Positions 14,201 through 27,900 of a DNA stretch of 64,000 nt are shown one piece after another. Under the pieces are notes generated by a model. That model saw only the letters and a program-made list of their open reading frames with translations. It was not told the DNA's origin and made no database searches. The position numbers and the translations under genes were made by a program. The first letter of the stretch is position 1, and the number at the start of each line of letters is the position of its first letter. The stretch comes from Neelides folsomi. Lineage: Eukaryota; Arthropoda; Collembola; Neelipleona; Neelidae. The stretch is taken from positions 62,001-126,000 of the forward strand of contig JAQGBZ010000058.1 in NCBI GenBank assembly GCA_034687125.1, written 5' to 3'.

Positions 14201-17200
14201 TTACCGTCAATTCCCAATGATGCAAGTGAGGTATGTGAGGTGAGAATAAGTGCGTTGTGAACACAGGTGGAAATATTTTCCTTTCAGTTTTCCAGCAGAC
14301 GATGTTCACAGTCACGGTATCGGAATCCACGCTTGTTGGGACCCATCTGACTCAGGTGAGGAATTTGATGATAAGCGAATGAGTGTGAGACGAATGGTTT
14401 CCTCAGGTTTACGCCGATGATGAAGACACTGGGAATAACGCCCGTGTGAGCTACTCGCTCGCTGACCCCGAAGTGGGACACTTATTCGGGGTGTTCCCCA
14501 ACAGCGGCGTGCTCTACCTCAAGGGCCCACTCGACCGAGAGAAAGTGGAAAGCTATTCGGTGAGGGTCCGGGCGACAGACCACGGTGCGCCCCCACTCTC
14601 CACCCTCACGACTTTGAGTCTCCGGGTGTCGGACGAGAACGACAACAGTCCCATTTTCTCCGCTGCTCGGTTCCGGTTCTTTGTGGAGGAAAACAACGTT
14701 CCCGGCGCCACCGTCGGCCTCGTCACCGCGACAGACGAAGACGTTGGGGACAACGGTGGGATTCGATATTCTCTCCAGCCCCCTCACAACCACTTCAACA
14801 TCGATCCTCGTTCAGGTAATAATGGAATGTCTCGTATCAGTAGTAGAATGGCGCAAATGAGGCGCCTTCACTTGGAATGTTCATGCCGAGGGGGAGAGCC
14901 TTTGAGGGTAACGGGGCTTTGTGGGACAGGACCCATTAGGGAACAGTATTGGAGTGCTCCTGCACATGGGATACGATCTCGCGTAATTCCAGTGCCGGAC
15001 CCTTTCCTATAAAATCACCATCAACAATGGGAACGGCTTGTCTCGTATATATGTATCCCAGCATGTGCTTGACATATAGCATGGGACAAAGATGAGTGAA
15101 GGATCCTTCGTGGGTCGTCTCTCGACCCTCGAGAAGGCAACGTCCATCGTCTCTCTCATTCATGCATTCATCCGTGGAGGATCCCACACAACAATTACAC
15201 CATATGCATCCTCCAAGTGAAAGCCCCTACCCCATATACTCATTTACACATCATAAATAGGCATTATATTTCTAACCCCTCCATACACCTTGTGGACAGA
15301 GCGGACATGCAAGTGTGTGAGAGAGACATTTACACTGCTTATTCTTCCTTTGTGTGAATTTCCTCAAACTTTCCTCCTGTGTCTCCCCAACGAGCAAATG
15401 GTATTATTCCAAGAGCGTCAAGTCAAGAATGAGCTTACGGGAAACCATTCAATTAGAATGGAGAGTCACAATATTTACATTATTTTCCTAGTAAAATATT
15501 ATTATAGCTTCATGGCTAACTGTGACTGACAGTTGAGAGTGTGTGAGAAAGGTGTTGGGTTTAAAAAGGCTAAGAAAATGTCTGTTCAGGCCTCATCACC
15601 GCGAGCGTCTCGTTGGACCGGGAGAAGGAGTCGCTATACGAGCTCCAGGTCGTGGCGGCCGACGAGGGACGAGAGCCCCAACGACAATCTGAAGTCCTGG
15701 TCGAAGTCAATGTCATGGATATGAACGACAACAGTCCGGAGATCTTAGAGCCCGATGAGGACTTGCTCATTGTGAGGGAAGATCAGCCGATAGGGACGGA
15801 AGTGACGCGGATCGTCGCGAGCGACCCGGACAACGGCGTCAACTCCACGCTCGTCTTCTCCCTTGTCGATGGTGAGTGTTTAATGAGAGATAATGAGAGG
15901 GAGAATTTGGATGTAATTATCCCCACTTACGGGAGAAGGAAAATGGCTCATAGCCCCGAGGAACTCGACCCAAACCTCGGGATAACTTTTTGTCGGAGAG
16001 ATGATGACTCGTAATTATGGGGATTGTAATGGGGGCCGTAATGGGATCAATCAGTTTCTCCCTTACAAGGACAACTCCCGACATTCCTTTCTTTCCAGAT
16101 GGTTACTCCGACTCCGACGACTTCTCCATTGACCCCAAGGTCGGGATTGTCCGGACCAAGACTGTGCTGGACCACGAGAAGAAGCCGTTTTACACCCTGG
16201 GGATCGTCGTGAGGGACCGGGGCAGCCGGCCTTTGGAGACCCTTCATGAATACAGGATTGAAGTGCTGGACCTCAACGACAATCGCCCCACATTCTCCAG
16301 ATCAAAGTTCAACTTCAAGGTGACCAATTTTCCCTAGTTCTAAACAGGAGATTTCCACAGGCTAAATAGAAATATTGAATTATTTGCTCCCATTTTGCTA
16401 AAGGTAGCCATTGGTATATTTGAATTGAAACAAGTTTAGTTTAGAGGTCTTTGAATACCTGGAAAGTATTAAAACCAAGGATCGGTTGAGCCAATGGCAT
16501 TATGAAAATTTTAAGGAGTTTTAAACCTTAAAGTTGCTTTTTTTCCTATGTGGACACAACCGTTAAAAATAAATAGGCAATATCCTCTAAATAGGCTCAT
16601 ATTATGTTGAAGCACGAGAGTTGCTTTTCTTTCTTCTCAAAGACATAAAGTGGAAAAAAATTGTTGGTTACGTGTGGGAGTTGAATTTTATTGAGGTTTC
16701 CTTTTTACTCTCCTTTAAATGACTCTCGTAAAGGCCTGGATCTGAGACAGAGGAAGTTGAGAACGAGGATTTAATTCAGCATGTAGTCTCCCAAGTGGCA
16801 TATGCCTTCACGAATGGTCTTTTTGGCAGGTCTCGGAGAACGCGAGCATTGGTCACGTCGTTGGGACCGTGACGGGGCGAGAGGAAGAGGCCGGCGAGCC
16901 CGGACGGGTCACGTTCATCATCATCCGCGGAAACACTCACGAGGCATTTGAAATCGACAAGGGGACTGGGACGCTCCTGGTCGCGAAAGAGCTGAACTAC
17001 GAACTCACGGCCAGCTACTTCCTCCAAGTGAAGGCCATCGACAACGGCGACCTCGGTCTTCAGTCCAACTTCATCTCCATCGACATCGAGGTGGTGGACG
17101 TGAACGACGAGCGCCCGCAGTTTGCCCAGGACCCCGTCGTCTTCTCCGTCTCGGAAAAGGCCAGGGTTGGGAGTGAGCTGTGGAACTTTACAGCTCACGA

Positions 17201-20200
17201 CCCTGACGACGGCCTCAATGGACTCCTCCACTATGGAATTCTTCAGCAAGAACCCCCTGGAACATTCAAAATCAACACGTTGACAGGGGCTCTTTCTCTC
17301 CTCTCTCCCCTCGACTACGAGAAGCAGAGTTCTCATGTGATTGTGATTGTCGTGAGTGATCAGCCAGCGGACCCAGCCGACCGTCTCAACGCCACGCTCA
17401 CGGCCAATATCCTCGTCGAAGACCAAAATGACAATGCTCCCGTCTTCACCTCCGCTTCAAAGATCTCCATCTTTGAAGTGGAGCCACCAGGATACGCCAT
17501 CCACCGAGTGATTGCCTACGATGCCGACAGCGAGGAGAACGGGCGCATTCGGTACAAGCTCATGGGCGGGAACGAGGCCGCAACCTTCTCCCTGGATCCC
17601 GACACTGGAGAATTGAGTTTGAGCAAGGCTGTAGACAGGGAGGAGTTTGACTCCTTCACCCTCAACATCTCCGCCAGCGATTGCGGGCTTTTGCCCCTCG
17701 CGGCCTTCCAAATCCTCCATGTGAGCATTGAAGGAATCAGCAACAGCCCGCCGGTTTTCGTGTACAGAAAATACGAAGCAAGAGTTCAAGAGAATTCCGG
17801 CTTTGGAACGGAGGTGGTCAAAGTCACAGCATTCGATCGAGATCAAAGTACGTTTTCTCTTTTCTCCAATCATCTCTTTCTTCAGCTCTCAATCCATTCA
17901 ATTCAACCTGGTTCAATTCAAAGATGAAAAACTTATCATTTTCTTGGCCTATCATTATATCAGCCATTTCATGCTTACTTAATATAACAGACATTACATA
18001 TGAGTAAGTACACATTACTTCTACACGGCTACTTACTTTAAGAGGCGAAACGTGAAGAGATTCACAGACCGATTGATGAACAAATAAATTTTTAATACCT
18101 CGTCCAACACCATGTAAAATAATTATGATAGCTCTGAATGAACCAATTTAGAAATTGGATTTATTTGAACCAGGGGATGGAAATACTTCTTGTACCAATT
18201 TGGCGGGGAGAAATAAATATCACATAGTTTTTTATTTCAAATAAAGGGAAGAATGCAAGAAAGTGGATGTTAAATGGTAGGGAGTATATGGAGTTGTTTC
18301 ATCTCCTCCGTTTTTATCTCCCGTCACGGAGAGTTGGAAAAAAGGGTATGTGTGTAATGGCGTTCGACCCTGTGTGTTCCTCGTAATGGACGGTGGGGCT
18401 TAATGAACCCAAGGTTCGATGTTCCATTCTTTCGATCGTCCTGTTCCTTTCGAATAAATGATAGCATGAGAGGGGAATGAGGTCTAATGTTGGGAATCGA
18501 GTCGTTAGAGGTAAAGGAAGCTTTAACGAAGGGGTAGAATCAAAAATCAAATCCACGGAACCTTGAGAGCCCCAAATGATAGTGTAATGGGAGGAAGGTA
18601 AAGACGGTTCAGCTCAGGCCCCCGTAATAAGTGAAATTACATTGCATAACCTGCCTCTGCCGTTCCATGTCATTTCCCAGGACTCGGCAGGTCGAGAATA
18701 ATAAGTACCATCATAATAACATCTCTCCCGGACAACCCAATTATCCTCCAAACGGAACTCTGACGAGGATTCGACCCTTGATGGCTTTATTTCTTTACAC
18801 TTAATATCAAAACTTACATTCATTTAACCATTTATAATAAATATACAAAATTCAATATTTCGATAAATCCCGCTCAAATGAGGACCTTTTCAACTTTGGC
18901 AAATTTCAACTTTAAATAGTGTAATCAATTAATCTAAAAAAGTTAACACACACCTTGCATAACTTTTAAATAAATACACATGTATGTTCATCTTCACGCT
19001 ACATATGTAAATATTGCTTTGGGGTTTAACAAACCACTCTTTGGGCTTTTATAAAGTAAATTACACTTTTAACCTTTTAACTTTCCTGTCTTGTAATAAT
19101 AAATCCATGCTGCCTTTTATAAAAATGTTTTAAGGTAATTGTCAATTTTTAATAGATGGGAATGTAAGCCTGGTGTACATCATCCCTGAAGGGATGGGAG
19201 AGGGAAAGTTTGGAATTCACCCTTCGACAGGCTCCATCACCGTCATTGGTTCCATTGACCGAGAAAAGAAGGCGGAGTATCTCCTTACTGTCTACGTATA
19301 CGATGCCGGGCATATGAGCTCCTTTGACACCACCACGGTCCTCATCCGACTCACCGATGTAAACGACAATGCACCGAATTTCAAAGATTCCTGCGTGAAT
19401 CTCTCCGTGCCGGAAAACTCCGAACTTGGGATCATCCACACCCTGACTGCTCTTGATGCCGACGCTGGGCGGAATGGCGAAGTTAGCTTTACAATCACGG
19501 CGGGGAATTTGGACAACATGTTTTCGGTCGATCTCCACACTGGAAAATTGTCTTCTCGACCGCTGGACCGAGAAAGACATTCCAAGTACACCCTCCTTAT
19601 TACAGCCCAAGATCAGGGAATTCCGAGTCAAAGGACCTCGTGCAATTTGACAGTATACGTTACAGATGAAAATGACAATGACCCAAGTAAGAACTCGAAA
19701 GTTTAAAACGCTTTAACAATATAATAAAAGTCTGTAACAAACTATGTATAAACGATTTACATTATTTTACTTGCGTTTGTTACATTTGCTATACATTCGT
19801 ATAGTTAAGGGCGTTTTTGGTTGAACAGGTGTGAAAATTATTTTCTTTTCAGTGTTTGGTCAACGATCGTACGCGGCCTCAATCCCCGAGAATGTAGGAA
19901 TAGGAACTACTGTTCTTCTCGTTGAGGCCAGTGATGCAGACATAGGAATCAACTCCGTGATAAAATACTCGCTGAACAACGAGAGTCATTGGCACTTCAC
20001 GATTGACAATGCGACTGGAGCCATTGTTACGGCAGGGTGAGTCATACATAGTCCGAATAACAAATCCCCCTTCGGCATCACCCCACGGCTCTCCTCATTC
20101 ATCCCCACACATCACTTACATGTCCTTCTTGTAGGCTCCTTGACCGTGAGAAGATCCCCGAGTACACCTTCGAAGTGGCGGCTACCGACGGTGGCCTTTA

Positions 20201-23200
20201 CGATTCCCGCTCTTCAAAGGCCCAAGTCACCATTTCGCTCACGGATGTCAATGACCATCGTCCACAGTTCACAGACAATCCTATCCTCCTCAAGATACCC
20301 GCATTTACTAAACCCGGACAAAACGTTACGCAGTTATCCGCCACCGATGCAGATGAGGGAATCAATGCAGATATATCCTTTAGGTACTGTAAATTTAATA
20401 AATAGCTTATTTCCACAATGCGCTAGCTGAAGAAAAAGAATACAAAAATGCTTAAATTTTTACAGTATTGAGAGCTCCGATACGAAGTTTCGGGTTCAAA
20501 GGCAAACGGGAGTGATTACACCTGTGCTGAGCCTGGCTGCCGAAAGAGGTCGAATATTCCAACTTCAAGTTGTGGCCAAAGACGGCGGAGTTCCGCCATT
20601 GTCTTCTACAGCACTCGTTGTCATTCAAGTTGGTGATGTCGATCCCACACACATGCTCAGATTCCAAGAAGCGAAATACGAATCGGCGGTGTACGAAAAC
20701 TCATCTCCTGGTACTCGAGTGGCTCAGGTAAAAAAAACTCATTTCCCCTTTTTATCGCCTACCTATGTATGTGCGTACAAATGGACTCAACAAGAACATT
20801 CCACAGGTGGTTGCGGTGAGGAATGATGGGCGGAGGAAGAAAATCAGCTACAGCATTGTTGGAGGAAACGAGGACGAAATTTTTGACATTGTCGAGTCAA
20901 GTGGAGTGATTGAAGTACGAGATGGGAAGCTTTTGGATCGAGAGCGATATTCGACCTTCAATCTGACAGTGTCAGGAAAGACGGAAGAGTCGATTCCTCT
21001 TTACGCCCATGTCTCCGTTCACATCCGCCTTCTCGATGCCAATGACAATGTCCCGAGGTTCACTCAAGACTCCTACATTGCATCTGTTTGGGAAGGAAAT
21101 AGCAAAGGAGCCTATGTCACCCAGGTATGCCCTTATTCGTTTTTTCTCGTTTTTACCATCCATTTATTTAGATTGTCAATTGTCACCTACATAATTAGCA
21201 TTAAAAATAGTGGCTTACGTACCTTGTTCGTCGTTGAGTATATGAAACAAACATGTTTTTGTATCATTTTAGGTCACAGCGACTGACAGTGATGAAGGAG
21301 CGAATGCGAATTTAATTTATCACATAATTGATGGAAATCACGACAACGCGTTCATGATTGAACCTCCGTTCTCAGGAATTGTAAAGACGAACATCGTCCT
21401 CGATCGCGAGATTCAGGATAAGTATAGGCTTACCATCATTGCAACAGACGAAGGAAGCCCCCAAAACACCGGAACGTGCGTTCTTCAAATCAACGTCATT
21501 GACATTAACGACAACCAACCAACATTTCCTCCCTCATCTGTAATAAACGTGAGTGAGAGCGTCGCCGTGGGTTCCATCGTCACCACCATGATGGCCAATG
21601 ATGTGGACACGAATCCCAGTCTTGTGTATGCCTTTACTGAAGATGGAAACCCCGAAGAGATGTTTCACATCGGCAAATATTCCGGATCCCTTACTCTTGC
21701 CAAACCGCTCGACTACGAAGAAAAGAAAAGCTACCGAGTGAAGATTCAAGTCTCGGACTCGGTCCACACATCCTTCACATCTCTCACTGTCAACCTCGTA
21801 GATGCGAATGACAACAGCCCGATCTTTTCTGAGCATATTTACCACGTGACCATTCCTGGTAAGTTAAATTTGAATAACTCGCGAATTATTCTATCGGATT
21901 GTTCAAAAGTTGATTTCAATAGTAATCAACCCATTTACCTAAGTAAGTCTATTGATGAATTTGTAAATTTTAATGTTTTTTGTTTGCGTAGATGACAGCA
22001 AAGGCGGTTTGGAGGTTCTTCTTGTGAATGCTAGCGATGGAGATTCTGGTCGAAATGCCGAGATTAAATATTCGCTGAAGGGGAGCAAGAAGGGAGGTGG
22101 GACAGGGCTTTGGATCGACGAGACAACAGGGATGGTTTACACCAATGGGTCTGTGAGTTCTCAGACCGACTTCCCATTTTCCCAATTCACGGTATTTGCC
22201 AGCGACTCGGGCGAGCCGAAGCGAACCGCCAGCACGACGTTGTGGATCGAAGTTCGACCTTCAGACTCGGATTTCCTCCGGTTTTCTCGACCACGCTACA
22301 CGTGAGTTGTTCTTCCTAACGAGGCCATGCGATAAGATAGAGGTAGTCATACGAAGGTAATAATGATTCTTTATTTATCTATAGTGCCGAGATAGGGGAG
22401 GATGCAAAGCCAGGGACTGTGGTGCAGAGCCTGAGTGTTGAGTACGACAAGAAGTTGAGTAAGAACCTTCATTTCCACTACGCCATCGTGGCTGGGAACT
22501 ACAACGACTTCTTCACCATTACAAGGTATGAAAGAAACCGGGTCTTACGTCTGATTACAATTAATTGCACCTGATTAAATTCTCCCTTCATAAAATTCTA
22601 ATACAAGTAGTTAAAAGGTCCATAAAGTTAATGGGATCTGATACCTTTGAGCATTTGAACCCATAGACTCTGCACATGTTATTGTTCGATTTCTCCCATT
22701 TTTTCCTCCATTATCTAATTTGAAAAACAATTGTCTTTCGCAGACATAGTGGGAAGATTCTCGTGGCGAAGCGGCTGGATCGAGAAACGGCGGCCTCCTT
22801 TACACTCAAAGTAACTGCTGACTGTGTCACCGTGGGGAAATGCAACTCCACTACTGAAGTCTTTATCAAAGTCCGAGATGTCCATGAGAATTATCCCCTC
22901 TTCAACGCGTCAGAGTTTAAAGTGTCAGTTAGCGAGAACAAACCAGTCGGATCGACACTTTTGCGTCTCGCAGCTCCCGACTCCGACGCCGACAACGTCA
23001 TCTATGACATTTCTTCTGGAAATGAAGAGGCCGTTTTCGAGCTCAATTCTGGGATTTTGGTCCTGAGGAAGTCTTTGGACTTCGACCGCGTCTCTTCCTA
23101 CCGATTCGTCGTGCGGGCCGTGGATGGGAAATCACCAAAGTTCCACGCCCTCGCTGTCGTCCATGTCGTGGTCCAAGACGAGAATGACAATCGGCCTCAG

Positions 23201-24925
23201 TTCCCAATTCCCCTTTACATGGAGTTTGTAGGGGAAAATGAGCCCATCGGAACGACGGTGTTCACAGCCAGGGCCAACGATCTGGACAAGGGAATCTACG
23301 GGAAATTGAATTACAGCATTCTGGAAGGAGATGGAAAAGACAAATTCCGGATCGAACCTTCGACTGGAGTTGTCACGACGGAAACTGTGTTTGACTATGA
23401 AACCAAAAATCGCTATTACTTTACCCTTAGAGCTAATGACATTGGCGGTCAAAGCTCGACAGTGAAGGTTCAGATCGAAATTGAGTCCCGAGACGAATTC
23501 CCTCCCCAGTTCACTCAGAAAACCTACAAATATGTGGTTCCTTCAAATGCTGGACCGGGCCATGTGATTGGATTTGTGAAGGCAGTTGACGAAGATGGGG
23601 GCCCAGACGGCCGAGTCATTTACCAAATGAGGCAAACTAATGGGAACTTTAGAGTAAATAGGACGAGTGGGGCGATTGTGGTCAGAGGGGCTTTGTCAAA
23701 CGAACTCAATTCAAGTATCGTCATCCTTGGGAATTCCGGGCGGCCAGGGTCGAGATCAGGAGTGGCCATTGCCGAAATTTCCATCGGCCCTCCTTCAGAA
23801 GAACTCGGAATGGCGAGCAGTTCCGGAGTTTCCGACTGGGTCGTGGGTCTTTTGGTGACGAGTCTTCTTCTCTTGTTCATATTTTGCACTGTTTTTGCCG
23901 TCCTCCATGTTCGGCACAAGAGGCAAAACAAGTCGGGGAAGTCGGAAACGTACAACAACTCAGGGTTTGAAACGCTCGACTACCACGCTCAGTCCACAAT
24001 GCTGGCGAGCAATTCGAGGCCTACGAGTTTGTACAGTCCGCAGTATTCCGACCTCGCCGATCTCGCAGCCGCCAATGAAGTTCGGCGAAGGGCGAACAAC
24101 ACAGTGTCTGAACTTTCGGACCAGAGTCACTCCGCGAGCTCAGGGCGAGGATCGGCCGAAGATGGGGAGGAAGTCGAGGACGAGGAGATCCGAATGATCA
24201 ACGAAGGATCGATGGCTCAGCAGAAGCTGCGGGACAGCATCGGGATCCCTGACTCGGGGATCCATGGGGACGACGACGTCTGTTCCCAGGGGTCGGCGAA
24301 GAATACTCAAGAGTACCTTGCTCGGCTAGGCATTCGATCCAACCTTGAGGATCTTCCTCAGCTGAGCGGATCTGGTCAGAGCAAGCAGGACTGGGGTCAG
24401 CTTGAAAAAATGTTGAGGGAGGAAGAAGGCGACATCTCAGCCCTCATTTACTCTCAAATTGCCGAGGACGAGGAGCCGAGGCTGGGACTCGGAGGGAAGA
24501 AGGGCGACAAGCTCCGGGCCTCCCTGCCGTCCATCCCCCCATCCGAAGACGAGCCCTGTCGGTGGGATTATGTTCTCGACTGGGGCCCGCAATACCAACC
24601 GCTCGCCCATGTGTTCTCTGAGATCGGACGGCTGAAGGACGATTCTTCCAGCGAAGCTCATTACTCCGGTATTGGAGGGAGGAAGAAGGGGAAGGCGCCG
24701 CGGCCGGGACCGTTGCCGCCCTTGCCCGCCGCACTCCCTCGGTCTCCAATTGGACAAGACGGATTTGGTCCAATGTGTCCCAGTTTCTCACCTGCCCTCT
24801 CGCCCCTGGCCAATCGATCTCCTTCCATTTCCCCGCTAGGCCTCCGCCCGGCCTTAATAAGAACAAGCCAAGTGAACAGTTCTCAAAGCTACGCGTCTTC
24901 CTCCGACTCGGAAATGAGGATTTGA
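4507..24925 (+). CDS. ds: Dachsous protocadherin, complete, 19 coding exons
   Basis: Giant atypical cadherin that binds Fat across cell contacts in planar cell polarity and Hippo growth control (family knowledge). Exons: 4507-6264, 10031-10211, 10869-11324, 13347-13522, 13609-13963, 14288-14355, 14407-14815, 15590-15871, 16099-16319, 16830-17847, 19156-19686, 19853-20036, 20135-20383, 20466-20727, 20807-21124, 21273-21858, 21992-22301, 22385-22525, 22744-24925. All joins keep frame with GT-AG borders, giving 3,228 residues (human DCHS1 is about 3,300, fly Ds about 3,500). A signal peptide (residues 1 to about 28) starts at the ATG at 4507. I count 26 EC linkers, hence 27 cadherin repeats, the canonical Dachsous number. 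One transmembrane helix lies near residues 2867-2889 (23837-23908), followed by a tail of about 340 residues. The tail carries the conserved LDWGPQYQPLAHVF motif near 24577. Five linkers lack the usual DxNDN. The GC-rich first exon contrasts with more AT-rich middle exons. Confidence 0.95.
7421..7810. mobile_element. TA-flanked MITE in dachsous intron 1
   Basis: The ends form a terminal inverted repeat of about 41 nt beginning CTACCCAAGAGCATAA and continuing through TTGCGCGCTC to TTTGAC, with a few mismatches and a one-base indel. Both ends are flanked by TA (7419-7420 and 7811-7812), the target duplication expected of Tc1/mariner-type transposition. The 390-nt AT-rich interior has no transposase frame, so this is a non-autonomous element. 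Part of the interior (about 7525-7640) resembles 57697-57835 in a hobbit intron. Confidence 0.75.
8181..8216. repeat. (CAT)12 microsatellite
   Basis: Twelve perfect tandem CAT units lie inside dachsous intron 1. Read on the minus strand they yield the Asp tract of a spurious open frame. Confidence 0.95.
11325..13346 (+). other. dachsous intron 3 (2.0 kb), AT-rich, no gene
   Basis: The intron is bounded by an ACAG/GTAAAA donor and a TGTGACAG acceptor. Around 12930-13025 there is an AT-rich imperfect palindrome built on ATACCTA/TAGGTAT units. A related ACATACC-ACATAAATACATAC stretch occurs at 42907-42929, so this is low-order dispersed repeat sequence. Open frames on both strands near 12358-12681 overlap as mirror images and are rejected. 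Confidence 0.75.
17848..19155 (+). other. dachsous intron 10 (1.3 kb), nothing recognised
   Basis: The donor follows GATCAAA at 17847 and the acceptor is AATAG at 19155. The contents are AT-rich with no inverted repeat or coding signal that I could identify. Confidence 0.75.
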
Positions 24926-27900
24926 TCAAAAGCCTTACTTTACTCTTTATCATTAGTCAATATCGACTGACACACGACTGAACCCACCAGTGTTAAATTG
25001 GATAAATGTACCAAATAGGGAACCAACTCCTATTATTATTTTTCGGCTCCGCGATTATTTTAATTTCAATTTTTAAAGAGAAGGGAGGATATTGTATACA
25101 TAGGTAACGGCTCACTCATTCAGTTTATTTCAACTATCTAAATATTAAATATTGTTATTTACTACATTCATAGGTTATTTAATAAGGAATTTGATATTTA
25201 TCCCTGAATCATTTTTTGGGCTAGAAGTCAACAAGGACGTAAATGACATTCACTTTTTCCTTAATTTTATTTGATCTCCCTTCTCTGTTGTTTTCTATAA
25301 TTTATTTTGTTGATTTCTGACTTGGAGAAAAGTTCGTTATTCCACGCGTGATTCCTTCAAATGCCTTTGGAATTCACGAGCCATTAAATAATTTCATATT
25401 AATTGCGTAAAATACAAAAATGGCCATGTTTATTCAATGAGTTTGTTTCGGGTCGATTTAACTATTTTGCTAATTACACCACATACACAATTGAACTCAA
25501 TTTTAATTGTATTGCATTTCTTATTTCTATCCAGAGTGATTTATTGTACATTTACTATATATATCAACAATGTTATTATTTATAAAAATTAAAGTTTACG
25601 TGTTACTCTTTGTATATTTTATATTTATTTATTTAGTGGAGCAATTGAGGAAGCGTTTTTAAAGTGTTTTGCATGTCATTGTATCGTTGATTGTATTTAG
25701 ATTTTGATTACATGGACAATTTGGAGTGAGAGTTGAATGAAGATAAAAGAAAGTGTCGTTCCTTCTTTTTCCTCTACTTTCCTCCTGAGGTAAACATTTT
25801 TGTACTGTTGTTATTTTTAATATTTCACAAACATTTTAAATGTTACTTCCTTTTGTAGCAATGTACAATCAAAGCTTTCAACTACTATATTGCCCCTTTG
25901 TGCATATTTAAGTATGAATACGTAATTAAATTTGTGTAATAAGTGTTTTATATTTAAACTATAGGTATAAAATATAATGTAGAAATTGGAAGGTGTGTGT
26001 ATTCGTCGCAGATAGAGGAAAAATAAAGTTTTTCTCATCCCCTTTGAAACCATTTGAGTTGTGAAGAGAATCCTCTTGCCAAACCACGACGACGAAAACT
26101 CAATAGGTTGTGATTATTTTATACAAGAGTTGGACTTGAGAACCCTGGGACGTTACACCACGTTCCCGATGCGTTCCTTGAAAGGCCACAAAGTGCAAAA
26201 TCCAATCATCATGTATATCAGTATTATTTTAACATTTGTTTATAAAGATGGTTAATAAATGGAATGAAATACTCCGTATTTATTATACTACGTACTATTA
26301 ATAAAAGTCCATTCCCCTTTTAATTCTGTCTCCTTCATTCCTCATGTCTCGTTGAATCTCTTCATTACCACTGGGAACCGGCGGAGGAGTCGTGAAGTTT
26401 TCTGGGTCGTTAATGTACACCTACTTAAACGACGCAATTAAATAAGCATACTTGTATCATTCCTCTCCATTCTAAATACCTCTATATTTACAAGAGACGG
26501 CAGTGGGAAAAAATAAGGCTATCTTAATTCGATTCATCTTAATCGTCGCGAAAGTGAATGGGAGAACGAAGACTCAAAAAATCCCTCACACCTGTAGAGG
26601 CCAAATGAGGGGAAAAACAAGCGGATGGAGAGAAATAATGAGTGTAGGAACAAGTAATAGGATGGGGAATCTCGTCTTTCAAAACTTGGCCTTTTGATCA
26701 TTTGTCCTATAGGCATTAATTATATCTAGTTTCCAATTCCCATCTCTAGAGGTGGAAATTCTCCTTAAATAGGCTTCCAACGAATATAGATTTCTATCAA
26801 TTGAGATGGATTGATGGCCATTCTCTAGGTATTATAATACATTCTCTCATAATGGCGAATTTCCAGGCAGTTGGCAAACCTTTTTCCACTGTAGATTATA
26901 CATAATTGATAGAAGGAAAACCGGTAGAAAGGAACCAAGTTCTATGAGGTTTATGCAAGTCTATATATTCATATAGTATTTTATGATATCTATGTACAAG
27001 TCCCGATCTTTTCAAATGTTTCTTTAACATATATTCAAGAGATACATGCAATGGAATTTACAATGTATCCAGTCATAAATGTGTTTGTATTAAATAGAGA
27101 CATGTTTTTGTTTGTGTACAATCTTATCAATGAAATCAAGTTGATAAATAATACAATGTATTTATTACATATATCTTATATCCAACCATGCCCGTTTTCA
27201 TAGACACTTTTCGGATAAGATTCTTACATGTATGAATAAACTATACTTTATGTAACATAGTCAATTACTAATTCATTTCAAGATCAACGTTAAAAGAACC
27301 TTTTTCCTATATAAGAATAAAATTACCAAAAATATAAAAAATGCAGAATGCGAATTCGTTAAATTGCATTACATACTTAGGTACCCTAATACTATTAATG
27401 TTATTATTATTACTATTAATATTACAAATGAGTAAGTAAGTATACCAAACATACAAACTTAACAACTTAAAATATTTTTTCTATGTTTCATACATACCAC
27501 TTTATTAAATTTTCATATTCCATAACCTCGTAACTCTAAGCGTCATTTAAATATGTATAGGTAAGTCTATGTATGTATATCGTTGTAGTTAATTGCCAAA
27601 TATAAAAACTAATTATAATTCATCTGTAGGTAATTTATTATTTTCAAGTAAAATAACAAGCATTTTGGTTCATATTCTTCATATTAACATTAAGTGACTT
27701 GTTTATAGGTAATACCATTTTAAATATTTTCACCAAACGTGGGGTCAACACTGAAGATGTTGAGAAATTTAGGAGGATAGGTATGATTGTATGTATAAAT
27801 GTGAATTTATTTAGAAAACAAAGGATTAAGTAGAGTTTCAAGTAATTTGAAAGTATGAAAGGAGCGTCCGCAAGTGTTTGCAAATATTTTAAGGAGATTC

